Assembly (NCBI GenBank): GCA_041476545.1
Contig: JBGOTP010000101.1
Location: 1 to 14,156, forward strand
Direction: 5' to 3'
Length of the DNA: 14,156 bases
Source: JBGOTP01 sp041476545
GTDB taxonomy: Bacteria; Acidobacteriota; Vicinamibacteria; Vicinamibacterales; CAVVIG01
Positions within the stretch are counted from its first letter, which is position 1, and each line of letters opens with the position of its first letter. Under the pieces are notes generated by a model. It was not told the origin of the DNA, ran no database searches, and saw only the letters and a list, made by a program, of their open reading frames with translations. Made by a program: the position numbers and the translations under genes. Below, piece by piece: positions 5,901-13,562 of the stretch.

Positions 5901-8018
5901 ATGACCCGATCCAGCCGAAAGAAAGCCGCCGTTCAGGACCGGTCGCCGGATTGGCGGGTCATCTCGTTGTCCCTGATTCTCGTCGGTGCGACCGTGGCGG
6001 CCTATTGGCCGCTGCTCAACTGCGGGTTCATCGATTTCGACGATCCCATGTATTTTTCCGCCAACGAGCGTGTCCTGTCCGGCGTCAGCCTGGCTGGCCT
6101 CCGGTGGGCCATGAGCGCGACTGTCGCGTCTCACTGGCATCCGCTCACCCTCCTGTCGCACATGACGGACGCGACACTCTTCGGCCGTACCCCTCTTGGC
6201 CCGCATCTGGTCAATCTGGCGTTTCACATCGCCAGCGTCGTGCTGCTCTTCTTCATCCTCCGATCGCTTACGGGCGCCATCTGGCGCAGCGCCGCTGTCG
6301 CAGGGCTGTTTGCCCTTCATCCGCTGCACGTGGAATCAGTGGCGTGGATCGCCGAGCGCAAGGATGTTCTCAGCCTGTTCCTCGCGCTGCTGGCTGTCGC
6401 GGCGTACGTCGGGTACGCGCGCCGCGGAGGGGCGTGGCGGATGGCCGCCGTGACGGCGGCACTCGCCGCGGGCCTGATGTCCAAGCCCACGCTCGTGACG
6501 CTGCCGTTTGTTCTACTCCTTCTGGATTTCTGGCCATTGCGACGCGTCGACACTGTTGGGTGGCCGCGCCTCGTATGGGAAAAGGCGCTGTTGTTCGTTC
6601 TCTGCGCCGCATCAAGCGTGATCACGTACGTCGTACAGCGTGTCGACGGCATCGTCGCGCCCGGCGACTTTCTGCCGTTCCCTCTCCGTGTGACCAACGC
6701 GCTGATTAGCTACGTTCAGTACATGGGAAAGACGATCTGGCCGATGCGTCTCGCGTATTACTATCCGCACCCCCACACGTTGCGGCTGGAGGAGGCGACG
6801 GCGTCCGCGCTTCTCCTATTGGCACTGACGGTGACGGCCTACGCCATGCGGCGCACGAGACCGTACCTGATCGTCGGATGGCTCTGGTATGTCGGCGCGT
6901 TGGTGCCGATGATCGGTCTGGTTCAAAGCGCGGAGCAGGCGATGGCCGATCGGTACACGTACCTCCCGTTGATCGGACTGTTCGTCGCCGGCGTCTGGAC
7001 CCTGGCTGAGGCGACTCCGGCCGCTGCTCGCAGCGGCGCCGCCGTTGCCGCGACCGTCGCGCTGGCCGCGTGCGGCACGGTCACGTTCCGGCAGGTGATG
7101 ACGTGGCAAAACACTCTCACACTGTCGACCCACGCTCTGCAGGTCACTGAGCGTAACCACCTCGCGCACGCGATGCTCGGCGTGGAGTTGCTGAAGCGTG
7201 GAAGAGTCGACGAGGCGGTCCTTCAGTTACAGGAGGCGATTCGGCTTGGCGCGAACTCCGCTGAGGTGCATTCGGATCTCGGACAGGCCCTGATGGCCAA
7301 GAACGATCGGACGGTGGCCCTCGTCCACCTCGAGCGCGCGGTGGCACTGAATCCGCGCCTCGCGGAGGCGCAGTACAACCTGGGGCACGCACTGTCTCTT
7401 CTGGAACGCCCTGACGCCGCGATTCCGCACCTGCGTCACGCGCTGGAGCTCAGGCCGGCCTATCCTGAGGCCCATTTCGATCTGGGTATGGCGCTCGGGG
7501 CACGAGACGATGTTGTCGGCGCCGTCGAGCACCTGGCGGCTGCCGCGCGGCTGGCTCCCGCCAGTGCCGGCGCGCACAAGTACCTGGCGCTGGCGTTGAC
7601 CTCGCACGGCGATGTTGCCGCCGCGGTGCCCCACTTTCGCGAGGCGCTTCGGCTCAGCTCGGACGACGTCGCGGTCATGCACAATTTGGCCGCGATCGAG
7701 AGCACGCATCCCGACATTGGCCTCCGCGACGGCGCCGATGCCGTCCGTCTCGAAGAGCGCGCCAGAGTGCTGACATCCGGACAGAACGCGATCGTGCTCA
7801 TGGGACTCGGTGCGGCCTACGCCGAGGTTGGCCGCTTTGACGAAGCTCGCGCCATGGTGCAGCAAGCGATTGAACGGGCGTCAGCGGATGGCGCCTCGGA
7901 TCTCGTCGACCGCGGTCGGCGCACGCTCGTGTTGTTCAGCGCTCACCGCCCCTTCCGCCAGGATTTCAGCCCTCAACCCCGGCACGGCGCTGACGAACTG
8001 CCGCGCGACGCCCGCTGA
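5901..8018 (+). CDS. TMTC-like multi-pass membrane protein with C-terminal TPR repeats
   Basis: This 705-residue protein has an N-terminal half with about nine to ten hydrophobic segments between residues 19 and 395. The C-terminal half is built of tetratricopeptide repeats (about 419-452, 453-486, 487-520, 521-554, 555-588, a degenerate one, and 628-662). The first extracytoplasmic loop carries FIDFDDP with Asp47-Asp48, the acidic pair expected of GT-C fold transferases. SHWHPLTLLSHM (77-88), LHPLHVESVAWIAERKDVLS (139-158) and MSKPTLVTLPF (193-203) are family hallmarks. The architecture matches the bacterial relatives of eukaryotic TMTC O-mannosyltransferases; a lipid-linked sugar donor and extracytoplasmic glycosylation are plausible but unproven for the bacterial members. 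The ATG at 5901 has only a weak ribosome binding site. It is the first of four plus-strand genes with short gaps (72, 21 and 7 nt after it), consistent with one glycan operon, and is divergent from the quinoprotein gene. Confidence 0.85.
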   Translation: MTRSSRKKAAVQDRSPDWRVISLSLILVGATVAAYWPLLNCGFIDFDDPMYFSANERVLSGVSLAGLRWAMSATVASHWHPLTLLSHMTDATLFGRTPLGPHLVNLAFHIASVVLLFFILRSLTGAIWRSAAVAGLFALHPLHVESVAWIAERKDVLSLFLALLAVAAYVGYARRGGAWRMAAVTAALAAGLMSKPTLVTLPFVLLLLDFWPLRRVDTVGWPRLVWEKALLFVLCAASSVITYVVQRVDGIVAPGDFLPFPLRVTNALISYVQYMGKTIWPMRLAYYYPHPHTLRLEEATASALLLLALTVTAYAMRRTRPYLIVGWLWYVGALVPMIGLVQSAEQAMADRYTYLPLIGLFVAGVWTLAEATPAAARSGAAVAATVALAACGTVTFRQVMTWQNTLTLSTHALQVTERNHLAHAMLGVELLKRGRVDEAVLQLQEAIRLGANSAEVHSDLGQALMAKNDRTVALVHLERAVALNPRLAEAQYNLGHALSLLERPDAAIPHLRHALELRPAYPEAHFDLGMALGARDDVVGAVEHLAAAARLAPASAGAHKYLALALTSHGDVAAAVPHFREALRLSSDDVAVMHNLAAIESTHPDIGLRDGADAVRLEERARVLTSGQNAIVLMGLGAAYAEVGRFDEARAMVQQAIERASADGASDLVDRGRRTLVLFSAHRPFRQDFSPQPRHGADELPRDAR

Positions 8019-8090
8019 AAGCGCGAACGCGTCATGCCGCAGCGCGAAGAACGGGAATAAGATGATGAGGTCGAGGCGAAAGGCCGGTGG

Positions 8091-9044
8091 ATGGTGAACT
8101 TGGACGCGCGCATCTTCGTCGCGGGATCCACCGGGCTCGTCGGGTCGGCGATCGTGCGCCGCTTGCGGCGGGACGGATACCTCAATCTGATTCTGGCGAC
8201 GCGTCAGCAGGCGGACCTGACCGATCGCGAGAGTGTGCGGCGGTTGTTCGAGACCCATCGTCCCGAGTACGTCTTTCTGGCGGCCGCGCGCGTCGGCGGC
8301 ATCGCGGCCAACATCGCCTCGCCGGTCGAGTTTCTGCTCGACAACCTGGCCATCCAGAACAACGTGCTCACCGCGTCGGCGGACACCGGCGTCACGAGAG
8401 TGATGTTCCTGGGCAGTTCGTGCATCTATCCGCGCGACGCGCCCCAGCCGATGCGCGAGGAGTGCTTCATGCACGGCCCGGTCGAGCCAACGAACGCATC
8501 CTATGCCATTGCGAAGATCGCCGGGATCCGGCTCGCGGAGGCACTCCATGAGCAGCGCGGGCTCTCGGTCGTGTGTCCAATGCCGAGCAACGTCTACGGG
8601 CCCAACGATCACTTCGACCTCCACCGGGCGCATGTGGTCGCGGCGCTCGTTCGGCGGTTCTCGGAAGCCGGGGATGAGGGCCGATCGTCAGTCGTGTTGT
8701 GGGGCACGGGCACCGCGCGACGGGAGTTCCTGCACGTCGACGACCTGGCGGACGCCTGCCTTTTTCTCATGGAGCACCGGTCGACGCCTGAGATCATCAA
8801 CGTCGGGTCGGGCGTGGACCATACGATTCACGATCTCGCGTCGTGTGTCGCGCAAGCCGTCGGGTACGACGGGCGGATTGAATGGGACACCACCAAACCG
8901 GACGGGATGCCGCGCAAGGTCCTCGACCTCACGCGTCTCCACGCGTTGGGATGGCGACATCACATCGCGCTTCCCGAGGGACTGGAGTCGGTCGTGCGCG
9001 ACTTCCACGCGCGCCAGGCCGGTAAGGAAGCGCACGCCGGATGA
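8091..9044 (+). CDS. GDP-L-fucose synthase-like NAD(P)-dependent epimerase/reductase
   Basis: This 317-residue short-chain dehydrogenase of the extended family is close in length to GDP-L-fucose synthase (about 320), which epimerises and reduces GDP-4-keto-6-deoxymannose. The Rossmann motif GSTGLVG is at 12-18, the NADP-fold AARVGGI at 65-71 and LGSSCIYP at 107-114. The catalytic Ser-Tyr-Lys set is Ser110 or nearby with Y138xxxK142. Cys111 and His181 align with the acid/base pair (Cys109 and His179 in E. coli Fcl). PSNVYGPND (165-173) and EFLHVDDLADA (212-222) are typical. ColC (GDP-colitose synthase) belongs to the same subfamily and uses the same residues, so the sequence alone does not separate the two. 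The neighbouring His-type DegT protein makes the ColC role worth considering. GDP-mannose 4,6-dehydratase, which would make the substrate, is not in the window. Confidence 0.88.
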   Translation: MVNLDARIFVAGSTGLVGSAIVRRLRRDGYLNLILATRQQADLTDRESVRRLFETHRPEYVFLAAARVGGIAANIASPVEFLLDNLAIQNNVLTASADTGVTRVMFLGSSCIYPRDAPQPMREECFMHGPVEPTNASYAIAKIAGIRLAEALHEQRGLSVVCPMPSNVYGPNDHFDLHRAHVVAALVRRFSEAGDEGRSSVVLWGTGTARREFLHVDDLADACLFLMEHRSTPEIINVGSGVDHTIHDLASCVAQAVGYDGRIEWDTTKPDGMPRKVLDLTRLHALGWRHHIALPEGLESVVRDFHARQAGKEAHAG

Positions 9045-9076
9045 CCCCGGGTCCGCGAGAAGCCCTTGTCCTCTGA
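9041..9076 (+). other. 11-codon ORF bridging the two sugar genes
   Basis: An ATG at 9041 overlaps the stop of the upstream gene as ATGA and encodes MTPGPREALVL before a TGA at 9074-9076, 8 nt past the TTG start of the next gene. It is in a different frame from both. It could keep ribosomes on the message for re-initiation, or be chance. Confidence 0.25.
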
Positions 9077-10976
9077 GAGACCGGTTATCGGCGTCGGCGC
9101 CCTCAATATCTCGGCTCGCGCGCGCCAGTTGGTCATGCAGACGCTCGACAACAACCGGCTGTCGTACGGGCCGATGACCGAGGCGTTCGAACACCGGTTC
9201 GCGCAGATTCACGAGTGCCGATTCGGCGTCTTCAGCAACAGCGGCACGAGTTCCCTGCATATCTCCGTGGCGGCTCTGAAGGAGATGGGGGGCTGGCGGG
9301 ACGGCGACGAAATCATTGTGCCGTCGGTCACCTTCGTCTCGACGCCGAACGTCGTGCTGCACAACAACCTGACGCCGGTGTTTGTCGATGTGGATCGCGC
9401 GTACTACGAGCTCGCTCCCGCCCTCATCGAGGCGAGGATCACGCCGCGCACGAGGGCCATCATTCCGGTGCACGTCTTCGGCCAGCCCTGCGACATGGAT
9501 GCCATCGGCGACATTGCGCGGCGTCACAATCTGAAGATCATCGAGGACTCGTGCGAGACCATGTTCTCCCGCTACAAGGGGCGCCGTGTCGGGTCCCTGG
9601 GCGATATCGCGTGTTTCTCGACCTACGTCGCGCACCTGCTCGCGACCGGTATCGGCGGGCTGAGTACGACAAACGATCCCGACTGCGCGATCATGCTGCG
9701 TTCGCTGATGAACCACGGGCGCGACTCCATTTACCTCAGCATCGACGATGACGACGACAAGACACCCGATGAACTGCGCATGATTGTCGAGCGGCGGTTT
9801 CGATTCGCTCACATGGGCCACAGTTTCCGAGCGACCGAGATGGAAGCCGCGATCGGGCTGGCGCAACTGGAGACCTGGGAGTCGATGATCGCCAGCCGCC
9901 GCCGCTGTGCCCGGATTCTGACGCAGGGCCTGGCGCCCTTTGGCGATCGGATGCAGTTGCCCGCGATCCGGCCTGAGGCCGAGCACGCGTTCATGATGTA
10001 TCCGATCGTCCTCAAGGACGAGCCGAAGGTGGATCTGGTGAACTACCTCGAGCGTCACGGCGTCGAGACGCGCGACATGCTGCCGCTCATCGAACAGCCG
10101 TTGTACGTACGGAAGCAGCTGCTGCGACCTGCCGACTATCCGGTCGCGCAGTGGATCGACGCGAACGGGTTCTACATCGGGTGCCATCAGGAGCTGGGCG
10201 ACTCGGATCTCGACTACATCGTCGAGTTGTTCGAGCGTTACTGGAAAGGGACGACCGCGCGCGTCGCGACCGGGGCGGCGCTCGTGCTCGTCCTCGAAGG
10301 GGACGATCGCTACGCAGCCGATGCACTCGATCAAATCCCGCTCGAGTTGTTCAGGCAGACGATCGTGCTCCGCCGAGGCCCCGCCACCGGGTGCGCGCTT
10401 CCGCCGAGAGGGGCACAGGTGGAGGAGTACGGTATTGGGACCGAGGATCCGCTCCACTACGTGCGCAACGAGCTCAACGGGACGTCGTGCGACCAGGTCG
10501 TGTTCTTCACGGCCGATGGGCGCCGCAATCCAGCGGATGTCAGCAAGCTGCTCGTCCTCCTGGGGCGTGGCCACGACATCGTGATCGCCTCGAGGTTCTT
10601 GCTGGGCGCCGCGCATCTCGATCAGGCCGAGCCCGTGTCCTATCGCAGCGTGGGAAACCGGTTCTTCACGGCGATGGCGAATCTCATGTTCTACGGCAAG
10701 CTGACCGATGCGGTGAATCCGTTCTTCGCCATCCGGCGCGAGCGGTTGATCGAGGCGCCGCTCACCGAGCGTGGCCTGCGTGGCATGTATCAACTATCTA
10801 TCACCGCGATGAAGCAGCGCTGGCAGGCCGCCGAGCTGCCGACGATCGAGCAGCGCCGGCCCTCGCGCGCCGATCTCCTGCAGGCGTGGGGCAACGTCGT
10901 ACCCCTGTCCGCGCTGCTGTGGAAGGAATGGCGCGCGGCGAAGCAGTCCCGCGGCCGGTCACGCCGTCCGTCGTGA
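9066..10976 (+). CDS. DegT-fold PLP protein with His in place of Lys (ColD/RfbH-like), fused to a degenerate GT2 domain
   Basis: This is a 636-residue two-domain protein. Residues 1-393 are a complete DegT/DnrJ/EryC1/StrS sugar-aminotransferase fold: NSGTSSLH (58-65), DEIIVPSVTFVST (81-93), HVFGQPCDMD (136-145), EDSCETM (160-166, Asp161 contacting the PLP ring). At the Schiff-base position, FSTYVAHLLATGIGG has His190 where aminotransferases have Lys. That swap occurs in the 3-dehydratases ColD (GDP-4-keto-6-deoxymannose) and RfbH/E1 (CDP-sugar), so C3 deoxygenation is more likely than transamination. Residues about 404-600 resemble the next gene's GT2 domain: TADGRRNPADVSKLL matches SPDGNEDPADIPRLF, IVIASRFLLGA matches VAIASRFLPGA, and DAVNPFFAIRRE matches DTINGFRGIHRA. 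The DGGSTD donor-binding motif is lost (RRGPAT). The start is TTG 9066, the first possible start after the upstream stop in this frame; homology begins at once (GVGALNIS). A normal DegT protein would be about 390 residues. Confidence 0.85.
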   Translation: MSSERPVIGVGALNISARARQLVMQTLDNNRLSYGPMTEAFEHRFAQIHECRFGVFSNSGTSSLHISVAALKEMGGWRDGDEIIVPSVTFVSTPNVVLHNNLTPVFVDVDRAYYELAPALIEARITPRTRAIIPVHVFGQPCDMDAIGDIARRHNLKIIEDSCETMFSRYKGRRVGSLGDIACFSTYVAHLLATGIGGLSTTNDPDCAIMLRSLMNHGRDSIYLSIDDDDDKTPDELRMIVERRFRFAHMGHSFRATEMEAAIGLAQLETWESMIASRRRCARILTQGLAPFGDRMQLPAIRPEAEHAFMMYPIVLKDEPKVDLVNYLERHGVETRDMLPLIEQPLYVRKQLLRPADYPVAQWIDANGFYIGCHQELGDSDLDYIVELFERYWKGTTARVATGAALVLVLEGDDRYAADALDQIPLELFRQTIVLRRGPATGCALPPRGAQVEEYGIGTEDPLHYVRNELNGTSCDQVVFFTADGRRNPADVSKLLVLLGRGHDIVIASRFLLGAAHLDQAEPVSYRSVGNRFFTAMANLMFYGKLTDAVNPFFAIRRERLIEAPLTERGLRGMYQLSITAMKQRWQAAELPTIEQRRPSRADLLQAWGNVVPLSALLWKEWRAAKQSRGRSRRPS

Positions 10977-10983
10977 TACCGGA

Positions 10984-11670
10984 ATGACTCGCAGCCTGAT
11001 TGTCCTGACCTTCAATGAGATTGATGGCGTCCGCGCCATGCTGCCGCGTCTGACCGCCGACTACGCCGACGAAGTACTCGTCGTCGATGGCGGATCGACC
11101 GACGGCACGATCGAATACTGCCGGGCGATGGGCCTGCGCGTCGTTGGTCAGGAACGGCCGGGCCGCGGCGAGGCCTGTCGCGTCGGCGCGAGCCACACCC
11201 GTGGTGACGCGCTGGTGTTCTTCAGCCCGGATGGCAACGAAGACCCGGCCGATATCCCGCGACTGTTCGACGCGCTGGAGGCAGACGGCGACGTCGCGAT
11301 CGCCTCGCGGTTTCTGCCTGGTGCGCGCAATGAAGAGGACGATGTCGCGCTGCCGTTGCGCAAGTGGACCAACCAGGCGTTCTCGCTGGCCGCAAACGCG
11401 ATCTGGAATCGCCGCGCGCGGGTGACCGACACGATCAACGGATTCCGCGGCATTCACCGCGCTGCGTTCGACACGCTTGCGCTCCGATCAATGGGATACA
11501 CCATCGAATTCGAAATGACGATCCGCGCGATGAAAAGGAGGATGCGAATCGTCGAGATTCCGACGCGCGAGGGTAAAAGGGTCGGCGGCAGGACGAAAGC
11601 CCCGTCGTTCAGGACCGGCATCGTCTTCCTGCGGTTTCTGGTGTTGGAATTGTTCGAACGCGGCGGATGA
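10984..11670 (+). CDS. Glycosyltransferase family 2 (DPM1/GtrB-like)
   Basis: This 228-residue soluble GT2 (GT-A fold) would transfer a sugar from a nucleotide donor, most often to polyprenyl phosphate in this branch. Motifs in order: VLTFNE at 7-12 (nucleotide-binding strand), VVDGGSTDGT at 33-42, GRGEACRVGAS at 60-70, and FFSPDGNEDPADIP at 79-92 in place of the usual DADLQ-DP metal motif. Then come IASRFLPGA at 106-114, TDTINGFRGIHRA at 148-160 and the EIP turn at 191-193. There is no transmembrane segment of the GtrB kind at the C-terminus; the end is hydrophobic but short (FLRFLVLELF, 215-224). It starts 7 nt after the fused DegT-GT gene and shares ancestry with that gene's C-terminal domain, so the pair probably arose by duplication. 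The gene ends 9 nt before the convergent epoxide hydrolase stop. Confidence 0.88.
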   Translation: MTRSLIVLTFNEIDGVRAMLPRLTADYADEVLVVDGGSTDGTIEYCRAMGLRVVGQERPGRGEACRVGASHTRGDALVFFSPDGNEDPADIPRLFDALEADGDVAIASRFLPGARNEEDDVALPLRKWTNQAFSLAANAIWNRRARVTDTINGFRGIHRAAFDTLALRSMGYTIEFEMTIRAMKRRMRIVEIPTREGKRVGGRTKAPSFRTGIVFLRFLVLELFERGG

Positions 11671-11679
11671 GGTGATAAC

Positions 11680-13023
11680 CTATCGAAGCGTGCGGAAGAA
11701 CGCGCGCACATCGTCCACAAGCAACTGAGGTTCTTCCATGGCCGCGAAGTGTCCACCGCGCGGCATTTCGGTCCAGCGCACCAGGTTGTAGCGATTTTCG
11801 ATCCAGCGACGTGGCGCGTAGGAAATCTCTTTCGGGAAGATGGCGCACCCGGTGGGCACTTGCACGCGTCCGTTGTTCGGCGTGCCGCGGCGGTTCTCGA
11901 GGTAGATGCGCGCGGACGAGGGAGACGACGAGGTAGCCCAGTACATCATGATGTTGGTGAGCAGCTCGTCTTTTGTGAACTTCTCCTCGGGGCTGCTCTT
12001 GACGTCGCTCCACGTGTAGAACTTCTCGACGATCCATGCGGCGGCGCCGGCGGGGGAATCGTTGAGGCCGTAGCCGAGCGACTGCGGCCGCGTGCCCTGA
12101 ATCTGCGTGTACGCGTTGTCGTCGGCGCGTTCGGTCTGCCGTGTTCTCATCCGATCGAGTTCGGCCTGCGGCACTCCGTCGTTCGGATTGTTCGCCGGCT
12201 GGCCGCCGATGCAGAAGTTCAAGTGCAGGCCCACCATGTGGGACGCATCCTGGAGCGCCAGCTGCGTGTTGATGATGGAGCCCCAGTCGCCGCCCTGTGC
12301 GCCGTATCGTGCGTAACCAAGGCGAGCCATGAGCTGCGCCTGGAGGGCCGCCATGCGCGGTGGCCCCCAGCCCGGCTCCTGCGGGTGGTCCGAGAATCCA
12401 AAGCCGGGTAGTGACGGAGCAACGACGTCGAACGCGTCTTCGGCCCGGCCGCCGTAGCTGGTCGGATCGGTGAGCGGTCCGATGATTTTCTCGAACTCGA
12501 CGATCGAACCGGGCCAGCCGTGCGTGATGAGCAAGGGCATCGCGTTGGGGTGCTTCGATCGCTGATGGATGAAGTGGATCTTCAGGCCGTCGATCATCGT
12601 CGTGAACTGATCGAAGCGGTTCAGCTTCCGCTCCTCGGCGCGCCAGTCGAACCTGTCGCGCCAGTACGCGACGAGTTCCTTGAGATAGGCGACCGGCGTG
12701 CCCTGCTGCCAGCCCTGGCCGGGGACCTCGTCGGGGAATCGCGTGCGCGCCAGCCGCGCCTTCAGGTCGGTGAGCACCGTGCCGGGCACTTGAATTTTGA
12801 ACGGGACAACGACGGCGGGGGCAGTGGGGGTGCTGCGGTGGGTGGCCGCGTCGGCGTCGCGCGATGCCTGTGCGGACGCCGCGGCCGTGCTTATCCACAC
12901 CGCACTGACGGCACTGAACGTAACGACGGCACCGAAGTAGTGCAGGGCTTTAGCCCTGCCGTGCAAGGCAGCCCTGAAGGCCTGCCTTACTGCTCGAGCA
13001 ATGCGATCCACAAATGGGGGCAT
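11680..13023 (-). CDS. Exported epoxide hydrolase (microsomal/juvenile-hormone type, EHN domain)
   Basis: This 447-residue alpha/beta-hydrolase carries the N-terminal EHN domain (about 73-180; VPFKIQVP, TRFPDEVPGQGWQQGT) of microsomal-type epoxide hydrolases, which open epoxides to diols through a covalent ester. HGWPGS (168-173) is the oxyanion motif and Asp246 in GGDWGS the nucleophile. Tyr374 in ARIYLEN is a likely ring-opening tyrosine, Glu399 in IFPKEI the likely charge-relay acid, and His425 in GGHFAAME the base. The ATG at 13023 is preferred to an upstream one (13155) because AGGAGAG lies about 6 nt before it. The leader is unusually long: hydrophobic signal-peptide core at about 30-50 ending AASAQ, preceded by 18 residues (12-29) encoded by a palindromic repeat element. 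Such enzymes are often annotated as epoxide hydrolase or dehalogenase; the physiological substrate is unknown. The gene stands alone and converges on the glycan genes. Confidence 0.88.
   Translation of the reverse strand: MPPFVDRIARAVRQAFRAALHGRAKALHYFGAVVTFSAVSAVWISTAAASAQASRDADAATHRSTPTAPAVVVPFKIQVPGTVLTDLKARLARTRFPDEVPGQGWQQGTPVAYLKELVAYWRDRFDWRAEERKLNRFDQFTTMIDGLKIHFIHQRSKHPNAMPLLITHGWPGSIVEFEKIIGPLTDPTSYGGRAEDAFDVVAPSLPGFGFSDHPQEPGWGPPRMAALQAQLMARLGYARYGAQGGDWGSIINTQLALQDASHMVGLHLNFCIGGQPANNPNDGVPQAELDRMRTRQTERADDNAYTQIQGTRPQSLGYGLNDSPAGAAAWIVEKFYTWSDVKSSPEEKFTKDELLTNIMMYWATSSSPSSARIYLENRRGTPNNGRVQVPTGCAIFPKEISYAPRRWIENRYNLVRWTEMPRGGHFAAMEEPQLLVDDVRAFFRTLR
12937..12990. repeat. 54-bp palindromic repeat element inside the epoxide hydrolase leader
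   Basis: On the plus strand it starts GTAGTGCAGGGC and ends GGCCTGCCTTAC, with GTA/TAC termini. It contains two hairpins: GCAGGGCT-TT-AGCCCTGC (12942-12959) and AAGGCAG with CTGCCTT (12965-12988). The layout resembles the REP/MITE-like double-hairpin repeats scattered between genes of GC-rich soil bacteria. Its length is a multiple of three, so the epoxide hydrolase frame is kept and gains 18 residues. I see no other copy in the window. Confidence 0.6.
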
Positions 13024-13130
13024 CGTCTCTCCTCTGGTCAGCTGTAGCCAGACACGATTCCGCGTGCGGTTCACGCCCTGACCGACAACTGAGCCGCGGG
13101 GTTGAAGAAGTAGCGAACACGGATCAGGGG

Positions 13131-13562
13131 TCAGGCGGCGAGCGGGTTTTCCCACTTCAGGCCCGGGAACTTCGCGAAGTCACGGTCCGTGGTGTAGAGC
13201 GTGGCCCCGTGCTCGATGGCAACCGCGGCGATCGCGGCGTCCATGACGAGCGGTCCGGTCGTCTGTCCTGAACGCATCAGGCCGGCCAGGATCTCCCAGT
13301 GCCGTTCCCCGGGGTCGAGGACACCGGCGCGTGGCTGGGCGAGCCAGGACGAGACCAGCGCTTCCGCTTCCTTCGTCGACAGTGGCCGCTCGAACACGCG
13401 GGGGTTGGTCGAAATCCTCAGGAACGCCCATAGCGTGACCCACGCGAATCGCACGAGTTGAGAACCGGACAACGTCTTCTCGAGCCATACGCGGCTGGCC
13501 TCGTGGTGCGAGGCTCGCGGGTCGTGGGCGTACAAGAGCAGGTTGGCGTCCACGAGCATCAT
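13131..13562 (-). CDS. vapC: PIN-domain ribonuclease toxin, VapC type
   Basis: This 143-residue PIN-domain protein would be an RNase that cuts specific RNA until held by its antitoxin. The acidic site residues visible are Asp5 (LVDANLLLYA), Asp108 (LVMDAAIAAVAIEHGA), Asp126 and Asp128 (TTDRDFAKF). The WVTLWAFLRISTNPRVF segment (41-57) and the closing GLKWENPL are typical of a chromosomal VapC subfamily. Canonical PIN domains have Glu where this has Ala46 (LWAFLR), as may be usual for this subfamily. Start: the ATG at 13562 overlaps the antitoxin stop as ATGA, giving translational coupling; a second ATG follows at 13559. The antitoxin-before-toxin order and 4-nt overlap are characteristic. The stop codon lies in a TGACCCCTGATCC-like stretch. 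Confidence 0.88.
   Translation of the reverse strand: MMLVDANLLLYAHDPRASHHEASRVWLEKTLSGSQLVRFAWVTLWAFLRISTNPRVFERPLSTKEAEALVSSWLAQPRAGVLDPGERHWEILAGLMRSGQTTGPLVMDAAIAAVAIEHGATLYTTDRDFAKFPGLKWENPLAA

Noticed and set aside
8688..10793. 701-codon open frame antisense to the sugar genes
   Set aside because: It mirrors the real DegT/GDP-fucose synthase coding sequence. Its translation is rich in Arg, His and Asp with no family motif, as GC-rich antisense frames usually are.
13024..13155. Longer epoxide hydrolase N-terminus starting at 13155
   Set aside because: The extra 44 residues translate intergenic sequence, and a good AGGAGAG site serves the ATG at 13023.
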